Part shown: one piece after another, positions 1 through 6,102 of the stretch
How positions within the stretch are numbered: position 1 is the stretch's first letter
How the letters are laid out: the number at the start of each line of letters is the position of its first letter
From: Desulfobacterales bacterium
GTDB taxonomy: Bacteria > Desulfobacterota > Desulfobulbia > Desulfobulbales > Desulfocapsaceae
Assembly (NCBI GenBank): GCA_013042695.1
Contig: JABDPQ010000429.1
Location: 1 to 6,102, forward strand
Direction: 5' to 3'
DNA: 6,102 nt
Translations under genes and position numbers: made by a program
The notes under the pieces: generated by a model
What the model saw: only the letters and a program-made list of their open reading frames with translations
Told to the model about the DNA's origin: nothing
The model's database searches: none

Positions 1-1367
1 AATTCAACCTTTCAGCCGCTACACTGATTTGCCTGCCGCTGAGAAACCGTCAAAAAGAAGGGATCGGCATTCTCTGTTTACTTTATGATAGCCAGAGGCT
101 GGTAGAGCCTGAAGTCCAAAGCGGAAGACTTGCCTTTCTTGAGGCACTATCCGGTTTTGCGGCAGTCACGCTTGAAAGCAAAAAAATGATCAAGATGCAA
201 AAGGATCTCCTTGAGTCCTTTATCATGCTGCTTGCAGGAGCTATAGATTCAAAATCACCTTATACCGGCGGACATTGTCAGCGTGTACCTGTCATTACCA
301 AGCTGCTTGCCCGTAAGGCATGTGATACAGAGACGGAACCTTTTGTGAATTTTTCTCTTTCAGATAAAGAATGGGAAGCCCTGCATATCGCAAGTTGGCT
401 TCACGACTGCGGTAAAATCACCACACCGGAGTTTGTTGTTGACAAGGCAACCAAGCTTGAAACCATTTATGACCGAATTCATGAAATCAGAACGCGCTTT
501 GAAGTGATGAAAAGAGATGCCCACCTCAGCTACTGGGAAAAACTTGTAGCTGGGGAAGACAAAGACCAACTCAAAAAACAACTTAAAGCCGATTGGCAGC
601 GGTTGGACGATGAATTTACCTTTGTTGCCGAAAGTAATCTTGGCGGCGAATATATGGATCCCAAAAACGTTAGACGTTTGCAATCGATTGCTGCACAAAC
701 CTGGACGCGAACGCTTGACGATCGTTTGGGAATATCATGGGAAGAACTACAGCGCAAAGAGAGAACTGAAGCACCCAGCCTGCCTGCCAAAGAGTATCTT
801 ATTGCAGATCGGGATGACCATTTGTTCATCAGAAGTGAAAAGTATCAGATCAGCAAAGATAACGATTACGGCTTCATCCTTGACGTTCCCGAGTATCTTT
901 ATAATCGGGGAGAGTTATATAATCTCAGCCTTGCCCGAGGCACATTGACACATGAGGAGCGCTACCAAATCAACGATCATATTGTCCAGACCATCACTAT
1001 GTTGAAAAAATTGCCTTACCCTAAGCACCTTGCAGAGGTACCTGACATCGCCGGAGGACATCATGAAAAACTTGACGGGACCGGATATCCACGCTGTCTA
1101 TCTGGAGAACAGATGTCTCTGACCGCAAAAATGATGGTGATCGCCGATATATTTGAGGCGCTTACCGCATCAGACCGCCCGTATAAAAAGGCTAAAAAAC
1201 TGAGCGAAGCCTTGAAAATCATGGGATTTATGGAAAAAGACAAGCACATTGATGGAGATCTCTTCAGGCTGTTCCTGTCAAGCGGAGCCTATCTTGAGTA
1301 TGCCAACAGCTATCTCAAGCCGGAGCAGATTGACGATGTAGATATCCAGCAATACCTGGAAGCCTAA
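1..1367 (+). CDS. GAF/HD-GYP domain cyclic-dinucleotide phosphodiesterase, 5'-truncated by the window edge
   Basis: Signalling protein expected to hydrolyse cyclic di-GMP or a related cyclic dinucleotide in the cytoplasm. The frame is open from base 3 with no stop, so the ATG at 186 is internal and the true start is off the left edge. The first ~60 residues (bases 3-185) resemble the end of a GAF sensor domain (CLPLRN, then IGILCLLYD, then a helix into the catalytic part). Numbering from the ATG at 186, the HD-GYP core shows GGH (H30), HDCGK (73-77), a conserved-type His at 265, HHEKLDGTGYP (292-302) and ADIFEALTASDRPY (320-333), so the metal ligands and GYP signature look intact. About 155 residues (roughly 93-247) are inserted between the HD segment and H265, where family members usually have about 29 residues from HD to that His. 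The product ends with TAA. No strong terminator follows. Family assignment is firm. Substrate and sensory ligand are not visible. Confidence 0.93.
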   Translation, partial: FNLSAATLICLPLRNRQKEGIGILCLLYDSQRLVEPEVQSGRLAFLEALSGFAAVTLESKKMIKMQKDLLESFIMLLAGAIDSKSPYTGGHCQRVPVITKLLARKACDTETEPFVNFSLSDKEWEALHIASWLHDCGKITTPEFVVDKATKLETIYDRIHEIRTRFEVMKRDAHLSYWEKLVAGEDKDQLKKQLKADWQRLDDEFTFVAESNLGGEYMDPKNVRRLQSIAAQTWTRTLDDRLGISWEELQRKERTEAPSLPAKEYLIADRDDHLFIRSEKYQISKDNDYGFILDVPEYLYNRGELYNLSLARGTLTHEERYQINDHIVQTITMLKKLPYPKHLAEVPDIAGGHHEKLDGTGYPRCLSGEQMSLTAKMMVIADIFEALTASDRPYKKAKKLSEALKIMGFMEKDKHIDGDLFRLFLSSGAYLEYANSYLKPEQIDDVDIQQYLEA

Positions 1368-1439
1368 TTTGTCGCAGCCAATATCTGATTGGACATATAT
1401 TGATGCAACAGTCAGGATGATGGCCATTAAAGATTAGGA

Positions 1440-1467
1440 TTGACAAAACAATTTAACAAACTAAATA
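1440..1467 (+). promoter_or_regulatory. Possible sigma-70-type promoter for the repeat-protein gene
   Basis: A perfect TTGACA lies at 1440-1445 in an AT-rich gap, followed after 16 bases by TAAATA (1462-1467), a weak -10 match. A perfect TATAAT at 1506-1511 also exists. Transcription from that box would begin at about the ribosome-binding site (GGAGA, 1519-1523) and it has no good -35, so it is less likely. The call rests on motif matching only. Confidence 0.35.
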
Positions 1468-1530
1468 AATAGAATCCCCTAGCTGTTTCATGGTTAAAGA
1501 TTCTTTATAATAAAATGTGGAGATACTATT

Positions 1531-3543
1531 ATGGCAACACGCGAAGAACTAGAAGAAAAATATGACGACTGCCAGGAAACCCCTGATTATGTGGCAGTTG
1601 CACTGGAAGCCTTCAAGGATCTCGGTGAAAAGGACTGGGCCGTCGAGCTCTTTGAAGAAGGTGCTGACTGGGCAGCAACCGCTCAGGACTTTATGGCACT
1701 GTCCAACGGTGCCCGCGTCATACTTGGAGACGAGGACAAGGCCGCTGAATATTTTGAGCAGGCCAAAGGAGCCTGCAGCAATGCTGGTGAGCTGATCGAA
1801 CTGGCAGTTTCAGCAGCGCAAAACGACAACAAAGAAAGCGCCAGAGAGATGTTCGTTGCAGCCGCTGAAAAAGCTACCAAGGCTGCTGAGTTTTTGAGTT
1901 TAGCCCAAAAAATAAATGAAAACCTCGGTGACAAAGAACTGGCAAAAGAAGTAAGCGCCAAGGCGAAGGAAAAATGCTCGACTCCTGCCGATTTCGCTGA
2001 TCTAGCCAGGGGGCTGATCAATGATTTCGATGACCCGGATCAGGCTAAAGAGGTTTTAAGCCAGGCGGCTGGATCATGCAAAAGCGGCGCCGACTTTGCC
2101 GCACTTGCCGCAAGTGCCGGTGAGCTGTTCCCGGATAGCGATTTTGGCAGCACACTTTACCAGTCAGCTGAGGAGCAGATCGACTCCGGTCTTGAAATGG
2201 GCAGTCTTGCCAAAGAGGCGATGGCTGCTTTTGGTGACAAAGAAAATGGCGCCAGGCTTTTCAACAAAGCCAAGGATATGCTCGAAAGCGGGGAAGATCT
2301 GGTAAAACTTGCCGCCATGATCCAGGAGTCACTTGAGGATAAGGAACTGGTCCTTGCGGCCTATAAAAAAGCCGGTGATTACTTCACCTCTTATAAGGAG
2401 ATCATAAATCTTGCCGATTCGGTTCTCAAAGATACCGGCAATAAAGAGTATGCCGGCCAGATATATCTGAAAGCAGCAGAGACCGATCCGGATGCTCCGA
2501 AACTTGTCGGAGTAGCCGAAAAACTTGCTGATGGAATTGGCGACCTCGACGGTGCCGTTGCGGTTCTGCACCAGGCCGAAAATTCGGTCAAGACCAACTC
2601 CGAGTTCCAATCCATGGCCGATGCCGTCCTGAAATACGCAACTGATCAACAGTGGCTGGATGATATCGCTCTGCAGAAGGAGAAGCGCGCAGAGCACCCG
2701 GAGCTCTATAACGACTACATCAAGCGCGAGCAGGAGGCCCTGCAAGGGGCAACCCTGTGGAATCTCGGTCACGAGGTGATGCAAGCGACAGGCGATAGCC
2801 CGTATGCTCGCAAGCTTTTCGCCAATGCTGAAAAGCTGGCCAATTACTATGACGACTATATGAATCTGGCCGGTTTAATTGCCGGTGACCTCAATGACAA
2901 AAATTGGGCCGACCGTATTTACACCGAGCAGTTTGAATCCGCAGATGAGTTTGTTAAGAAAAAGAATATCGCCGCAGCGACGATGAACAACCTGCAGGAT
3001 GAGGCGAAGGCCAGGAACTATCTGAAAAAGATGGAGGAAGAATGCAATGGTGCTGCCGATTATATTAAGCTGGCTACGACTGTAATCGATGTTCTCGGTG
3101 ATGAAGGATGGACAAGGGCCCTTTATCAGGAGGCGCAGGCTAAATGCGATGACCGTTTCTGCCTGTTGACCCTGGCAGGCAAAGTCCTTGCCAGTCTCGG
3201 CGATGAAAAATGGGCCGGTGAGTTGTATGGAAAAGTAGCTGACCAATGTTCCGACGGCCATCAATATGAACAACTTTTCCATATCGTCGAGCAGCAGAGC
3301 ACCAATTTGGAAACGTTGAAAACCCTTCATGCCAAAGCGGAGGAAAGCCTTTCCGACGCCAAGGATCTCGCTTCTCTGGCGGAGAGTATCGTACGAAGAT
3401 TCGATTCCCAGGACTGGGCCCGTACGATTTATAATAAAGCCGTTGATGCACCGGATATCCAGAAGGTCAAATTTGATGTGGCTTCGAGTATAGTTAGAGT
3501 ACTCGGGGACCACAAGTTGGCAGGTACCATACGCAGCAGCTAA
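1531..3543 (+). CDS. Large TPR-like helical-repeat protein (34-residue repeats), function unknown
   Basis: A 670-residue protein, strongly acidic, with no signal peptide or membrane segment, so probably cytoplasmic. The ATG at 1531 is preceded by GGAGA (1519-1523) at a 7-base spacing, which supports this start. Almost the whole chain is tandem two-helix repeats of 34 residues, with a consensus of acidic-aromatic-x-x-Leu-Ala, six variable residues, Leu-Gly-Asp-Lys/Glu, then Trp/aliphatic-Ala-x-x-Leu-Tyr-x-Lys-Ala. The length and the Leu-Ala, Gly-Asp, Ala, Tyr/Phe and Ala positions match a TPR pattern, but the sequence is divergent. Such arrays normally bind proteins, so a scaffold or adaptor role is a reasonable inference. 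No catalytic motif is visible. The last unit stops within its second helix. The gene is 163 bases downstream of the HD-GYP gene on the same strand, probably with its own promoter, and is followed by a hairpin. The partner is unknown. Confidence 0.9.
   Translation: MATREELEEKYDDCQETPDYVAVALEAFKDLGEKDWAVELFEEGADWAATAQDFMALSNGARVILGDEDKAAEYFEQAKGACSNAGELIELAVSAAQNDNKESAREMFVAAAEKATKAAEFLSLAQKINENLGDKELAKEVSAKAKEKCSTPADFADLARGLINDFDDPDQAKEVLSQAAGSCKSGADFAALAASAGELFPDSDFGSTLYQSAEEQIDSGLEMGSLAKEAMAAFGDKENGARLFNKAKDMLESGEDLVKLAAMIQESLEDKELVLAAYKKAGDYFTSYKEIINLADSVLKDTGNKEYAGQIYLKAAETDPDAPKLVGVAEKLADGIGDLDGAVAVLHQAENSVKTNSEFQSMADAVLKYATDQQWLDDIALQKEKRAEHPELYNDYIKREQEALQGATLWNLGHEVMQATGDSPYARKLFANAEKLANYYDDYMNLAGLIAGDLNDKNWADRIYTEQFESADEFVKKKNIAAATMNNLQDEAKARNYLKKMEEECNGAADYIKLATTVIDVLGDEGWTRALYQEAQAKCDDRFCLLTLAGKVLASLGDEKWAGELYGKVADQCSDGHQYEQLFHIVEQQSTNLETLKTLHAKAEESLSDAKDLASLAESIVRRFDSQDWARTIYNKAVDAPDIQKVKFDVASSIVRVLGDHKLAGTIRSS
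1585..3540 (+). repeat. Array of about 19 TPR-like 34-residue coding repeats
   Basis: Units begin at protein residues 19, 53, 87, 120, 154, 188, 222, 256, 290, 324, 358, 408, 442, 476, 510, 544, 578, 612 and 646 of the 670-residue product. Spacing is exactly 34 except for unit 3 (33 residues) and a 16-residue charged insertion after unit 11 (about residues 381-405). Trp recurs at the xWA position (W36, W375, W459, W527, W561, W629). Seven of eight cysteines fall at repeat position 30 or its equivalent. The repeats are diverged at the DNA level, so this is an old protein-level array and not a recent tandem duplication. Confidence 0.85.
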
Positions 3544-3567
3544 AAGCCCTATCCCATTTCTAACAAT

Positions 3568-3607
3568 GAAGAGCGGTCGATGTCAGCCTTGGCAAAGGCC
3601 GCTCTTC
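3568..3607 (+). terminator. Hairpin after the repeat-protein gene, possible terminator
   Basis: A perfect 9-bp inverted repeat, GAAGAGCGG (3568-3576) with CCGCTCTTC (3599-3607), encloses 22 bases. An alternative inner hairpin, GCCTT-GGCA-AAGGC (3586-3599), shares one base with the outer stem. It starts 24 bases after the stop codon, the usual place for a terminator or an mRNA-end-protecting structure. No T-run follows on the plus strand, so a classical intrinsic terminator is not proven. Confidence 0.5.
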
Positions 3608-3645
3608 TCAAACTGATCGTCCAATATAACTTTCCAATAGACCCA

Positions 3646-3662
3646 TACTACATTACGTAGTA
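3646..3662. promoter_or_regulatory. Short inverted repeat, possible operator
   Basis: TACTAC (3646-3651) and GTAGTA (3657-3662) form a perfect 6-bp inverted repeat around ATTAC. It lies about 58 bases upstream of the candidate -35 box of the membrane-protein gene. That position could suit a regulator-binding site, but no regulator is identified and a chance palindrome is possible. Confidence 0.25.
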
Positions 3663-3719
3663 GATAGTGGTATTCATTTTCACTCTCGCTGCTCATCCAA
3701 ACAAATACGAGATATTTTA

Positions 3720-3747
3720 TTGGGAGCTGAGAATTTGGTTTTATTAT
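3720..3747 (+). promoter_or_regulatory. Candidate sigma-70-type promoter for the membrane-protein gene
   Basis: TTGGGA (3720-3725, 4 of 6 consensus bases) and TATTAT (3742-3747, 5 of 6) are separated by 16 bases in AT-rich DNA. Transcription would start near 3754, giving a leader of about 30 bases before the ATG at 3785. The hairpin upstream makes an independent promoter for this gene plausible. Confidence 0.4.
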
Positions 3748-3784
3748 GTACGAGCATCCCCTGTGAATTAACAAATGGTAACCC

Positions 3785-4522
3785 ATGGCAAATAATGTCC
3801 ACAAATCTGTCATTCCATTTCATGTAACACGAAGCAAAGCCTTTATATCCTTGTTTATATTTCTTGCTCTGGATGTTTTTTTTGTAATTGTTTACCTGAT
3901 AAGCACCTTGCCGGAAGTTAAAAATCTGACGCTTGGACATCAACTGGCTTCACTTGATCTTGACATCGAAGCTAACCTACCAACAAATTATGCGATATTG
4001 AAACTTTATGGTACTGCTATCATCAGTATTTTAATGGTGTTCTGGTACAAAAAGAAATCGCCCGTCTTCTGGAAAATAGCGGCATGTGTCCTTTTTATAA
4101 TTGGTTTAGATGAAAGTGCACAATTGCATGAACTCTGGGCTGCCGCAGTGGCACCGAAATTGTTTGGTACTGATTATCTGGTAGGTAATCAGTTCACAAT
4201 TGTACCGTATGCTATTATTTTAGGTTCCTTATATCTGTCATCACTCACACTTTTTCCGTGGAAATCAAGAATTGTCTTTGTCTGCTTTGTTTTATCTGGC
4301 ATTTCTCTGATACTATCCCAATCCGCTGAGTGGTCCTTCGGACCGGCTATGACCGCAATGGATAGCACGTTTGAGTTCTTTGCCCCTTTATTGGAACATT
4401 TTGATAAAGACACACTCATGTTTGCCTGGGAGGAAGGACTGGAAATGGTTGGTTACTCCCTGCTCTGCGGCGGTGTGATAATTGGAGTGCACAGCATACA
4501 AAAACTGAAAGCGGAGATATAA
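3785..4522 (+). CDS. Uncharacterised multi-pass membrane protein with DE-x4-HE and EEGLEM motifs
   Basis: A 245-residue integral membrane protein with about six predicted helices, at roughly residues 19-41, 70-88, 95-108, 138-157, 162-180 and 218-236. The ATG at 3785 is preceded almost at once by an in-frame TAA (3779-3781), so no earlier start is possible. Its Shine-Dalgarno match is poor (at best GGTAA, 3777-3781). Charged residues sit at or inside the membrane: D109-E110 and H115-E116 at the end of helix 3, E182 after helix 5, and E216-E217-E220 leading into helix 6. I recall a similar pairing of a Leu-Asp-Glu...His-Glu segment with a later Glu-Glu-x-x-Glu-Met segment in uncharacterised bacterial membrane proteins, but cannot name a family. 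A metal-binding or enzymatic role is speculation. Base composition is visibly more AT-rich than in the repeat-protein gene. It converges with the thiamine diphosphokinase gene. Confidence 0.85.
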   Translation: MANNVHKSVIPFHVTRSKAFISLFIFLALDVFFVIVYLISTLPEVKNLTLGHQLASLDLDIEANLPTNYAILKLYGTAIISILMVFWYKKKSPVFWKIAACVLFIIGLDESAQLHELWAAAVAPKLFGTDYLVGNQFTIVPYAIILGSLYLSSLTLFPWKSRIVFVCFVLSGISLILSQSAEWSFGPAMTAMDSTFEFFAPLLEHFDKDTLMFAWEEGLEMVGYSLLCGGVIIGVHSIQKLKAEI

Positions 4523-4576
4523 GTCCTCGGCGTGACACAAACCAAATCAAAGAGCCGCTCACCATAACCCCTTCAG

Positions 4577-4606
4577 GAAAAGATACGTTCTGGCAACGTT
4601 ATACTT
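4577..4606 (-). terminator. Weak intrinsic-terminator candidate downstream of thiamine diphosphokinase
   Basis: Read on the minus strand from 4606, AAG, ATA and CGTT pair with AACG, TAT and CTT around a GCCAG loop, with two single-base bulges. A TTTT follows (4581-4578, overlapping the stem end). The stem is weak and imperfect. It lies in the gap between the converging genes, 52 bases past the kinase stop, which is the expected position. Confidence 0.33.
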
Positions 4607-4657
4607 GAACCTTGGGCGGCAGATTTACATTAGTTTCTGAGCACCTAGATTCCAGGC

Positions 4658-5305
4658 TCAATTGTCCGCAAATTGAACACAGAGTAATATTCCTTTCGTA
4701 TGATCAATGCTTGCCTGTTTTCCCCGAAGCAGATTGCTCACTCCACGGCTTGAGCCGAACTCCACGGTCTGTTTTGATAGTGGGTATTCGAAGCCTTTCA
4801 AGGTGAGACCATGAATGTCATTGCGCAGAGGTAGAAGCGACACGTTCTCTCCAAGAGAGCTGTCTACGATAAATGGTTCAAGCGAAGGGTGCAAAATATG
4901 TATAGAGCAATCAGGAGCGAGTATGCCTATATGCATACAACGGTATTTTTCTGCAGCAGCAACGAAAATATTAGCCAGGCTCATATCCCACCTGCCCCCA
5001 AGAACCGCAGCAAGCCAGAGTTTCTGCACACCTTTTGACAGGGCTACATCAAGAGAAATCTCTAGATCAGTGGCATCCTTTCTGGTCGGATGACGATATA
5101 TTTCAACGCCGCTATGTTCATATCCTAACAATACAGATGGATCAATTGAGTCAAGATCACCAATAAGGACATCCGGGGTAATTCTTAGTTTGGAACAATG
5201 GTTAGCCCCGCCGTCCGCAGCGTACACCACATCCACCCGACTGATGAGCGTAGTCAATTGTAAGGTCTCTGCCAGGTCTCCATTGGCGAAAATAAGTACT
5301 TCCAT
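4658..5305 (-). CDS. thiN: Thiamine diphosphokinase (thiamine pyrophosphokinase)
   Basis: Transfers pyrophosphate from ATP to thiamine, giving thiamine diphosphate (the active cofactor) plus AMP, in the cytoplasm. The 215-residue length is normal for the bacterial family. Motifs appear in family order: ADGGANH (30-36), PDVLIGDLDS (44-53), RKDATDLE (75-82), GGRWDMSLAN (103-112), then the C-terminal part with VSLLPL (155-160), LTLKGFEYPL (167-176) and GSSRGVSN (184-191). The acidic residues D31, D45, D50, D52, D77 and D80 are in place. The residue after the motif Asp107 is Met108, where many members have His. The ATG at 5305 directly precedes the first beta strand. GGGAG (plus-strand 5319-5323) is a ribosome-binding site with a long 13-base spacing, and no other start exists before an in-frame stop. 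It lies 108 bases downstream of the ABC ATPase gene and is probably co-transcribed, which fits thiamine salvage. Confidence 0.93.
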   Translation of the reverse strand: MEVLIFANGDLAETLQLTTLISRVDVVYAADGGANHCSKLRITPDVLIGDLDSIDPSVLLGYEHSGVEIYRHPTRKDATDLEISLDVALSKGVQKLWLAAVLGGRWDMSLANIFVAAAEKYRCMHIGILAPDCSIHILHPSLEPFIVDSSLGENVSLLPLRNDIHGLTLKGFEYPLSKQTVEFGSSRGVSNLLRGKQASIDHTKGILLCVQFADN

Positions 5306-5413
5306 AGTAAGATGATTACTCCCTAATTTTCCGATAAATGTTGCCTACCAATCTGCCCATTCCTGAGAGCTGATACATTTGTGCATAGCATAGCCAGACA
5401 AGGCCTTCAAGGT

Positions 5414-6102
5414 TTAATCGTTGATAAGCACAAGGGCCGAAGAGCAGAGATGTATATCTATCTGCTGGCCAACCTGAGGTGGAACAGGGTCGATTGGAAA
5501 ATCGAAAACAAGCTGAATGGTGTTGACGGTAAGGGTCAACATGTAGCTTGCCCCCTGAAAGCGGCAATCACTGACAATGCCCGCGAGATGAACACGGTGA
5601 TTTGTTTGTCTATCAAGCGCTGCACCCTCTGGGCGGATGAGCAGCGTCGTCTTCTCTCGAATGGTTTCATCAGGATGATCGATTGGTAATTTTCCTAATG
5701 CTGAGTGAAAAAGAGCATCGCCATCCAAACATCCTTCAATCAGGTTATGAAATCCAAGGAATCTGGCTACTGTGCTGTTTTGTGGTACACGGTACAAATT
5801 TTCCGGAGTATCAAATTGCTGAAGAATCCCATTGTCAAGAATGGCTACTTTATCAGCAACACTGAAGGCCTCAGCCTGGTCATGGGTTACAAAGACTGCA
5901 GTGACACCTAAATTCTTGAGTATAGTCCGGATTTCGCCGGCCAATCTGTCTCGCAATATTCGATCAAGAGAACCGAGAGGTTCATCAAGCAGGAGTAACT
6001 GCGGCCCGGGAGCAAGACTTCGTGCCAAGGCAACGCGCTGACGCTCTCCTCCGGACAGTTCATCGATTTTTCGATCTTCAAAACCACGCAAACCAACCAA
6101 AT
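5414..6102 (-). CDS. ABC transporter ATP-binding subunit with TOBE domain, 5'-truncated; thiamine importer suggested by context
   Basis: ATP-hydrolysing subunit of an ABC importer at the inner face of the cytoplasmic membrane. About 229 C-terminal residues are present. The frame is open to the right edge, and the apparent TTG start at 6100 is only an internal leucine codon. Numbering from that codon, the signature motif LSGGERQ is at 15-21, Walker B LLLLDEP at 35-41, the D-loop SLD at 44-46 and the H-loop histidine at 73 (THD). Walker A and the Q-loop lie outside the window. A TOBE-like region follows (about 150-228, with IRPEG at 155-159), which places it in the CysA/PotA/FbpC-type subfamily, usually about 350 residues long. 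Classical ThiQ lacks this domain. Thiamine as substrate is inferred only from the following thiamine diphosphokinase gene; iron(III), a polyamine or another small solute remain possible. Confidence 0.9.
   Translation of the reverse strand, partial: LVGLRGFEDRKIDELSGGERQRVALARSLAPGPQLLLLDEPLGSLDRILRDRLAGEIRTILKNLGVTAVFVTHDQAEAFSVADKVAILDNGILQQFDTPENLYRVPQNSTVARFLGFHNLIEGCLDGDALFHSALGKLPIDHPDETIREKTTLLIRPEGAALDRQTNHRVHLAGIVSDCRFQGASYMLTLTVNTIQLVFDFPIDPVPPQVGQQIDIHLCSSALVLIND

Noticed and set aside
186..188. ATG at 186 as the true start of the HD-GYP gene
   Set aside because: The frame is open from base 3 and the upstream residues look like the end of a GAF domain. No ribosome-binding site is seen, so this Met is internal.
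1378..1392. CCAAT/ATTGG inverted repeat after the HD-GYP gene as a terminator
   Set aside because: The stem is only 5 bp, it is AT-rich and no T-run follows. It is too weak to call.
2875..3513. Minus-strand 212-residue ORF opposite the repeat-protein gene
   Set aside because: A shadow of the repeated coding strand. It has no domain or start signal and lies wholly inside a convincing gene. The same holds for the 151-residue minus-strand ORF at 2329-2784.
3583..3813. Minus-strand 76-residue ORF across the spacer before the membrane-protein gene
   Set aside because: It has no ribosome-binding site or recognisable motif, and it overlaps the hairpin, the candidate promoter and the start of the membrane-protein gene.
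5316..5378. Minus-strand 20-residue ORF between the ABC ATPase and thiamine diphosphokinase, ending just at the kinase ribosome-binding site
   Set aside because: There is no ribosome-binding site and no recognisable peptide. It is the tail of a frame that overlaps the ABC gene. It might couple translation, but nothing supports that.
5306..5413. TPP riboswitch ahead of thiamine diphosphokinase
   Set aside because: The conserved THI-element helices were not found in this 108-base gap. If one exists it should lie ahead of the first gene of the operon, beyond the window.
6098..6100. TTG at the right edge as the start of the ABC ATPase
   Set aside because: Everything upstream of the signature motif, including Walker A, would be missing. 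The codon is an internal leucine of a gene continuing past the edge.

Overview
The window looks like ordinary chromosomal DNA of a Gram-negative, probably free-living bacterium. The mix of an HD-GYP signalling protein carrying a large insert, a long acidic helical-repeat protein, and a thiamine diphosphokinase beside a TOBE-type ABC ATPase suggests Desulfobacterota (Desulfobulbales-like), but this is a low-confidence guess from gene style. There are no rRNA or tRNA genes, CRISPR arrays, transposases, integrases or phage genes.

Layout. Positions 1-1367 (+) hold the 3' part of a GAF/HD-GYP phosphodiesterase gene whose start lies left of the window. After a 163-base AT-rich gap with a possible promoter, positions 1531-3543 (+) encode a 670-residue protein built almost entirely from 34-residue TPR-like helical repeats. 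A 241-base spacer follows, with a strong hairpin, a separate inverted repeat and a plausible promoter. Next is a 245-residue multi-pass membrane protein gene at 3785-4522 (+) with conserved-looking acidic and histidine residues at the membrane. This gene converges on a minus-strand pair: thiamine diphosphokinase (4658-5305) and, upstream of it, an ABC transporter ATP-binding subunit (5414-6102) that runs off the right edge without its Walker A region.

How the genes fit together. The minus-strand pair reads as the distal end of a thiamine uptake-and-activation operon: import by the ABC transporter, then pyrophosphorylation to thiamine diphosphate. The transported substrate is inferred only from the neighbouring kinase. 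The HD-GYP protein probably degrades cyclic di-GMP or a related dinucleotide. The repeat protein is probably a cytoplasmic scaffold. No functional link between these two, or with the membrane protein, can be shown from the sequence.

The points most worth a second look are the near-perfect 34-residue register of the repeat protein with its cysteines at one repeat position, the roughly 155-residue insertion inside the HD-GYP core, and the DE-x4-HE membrane protein. No clearly new multi-gene system is visible.
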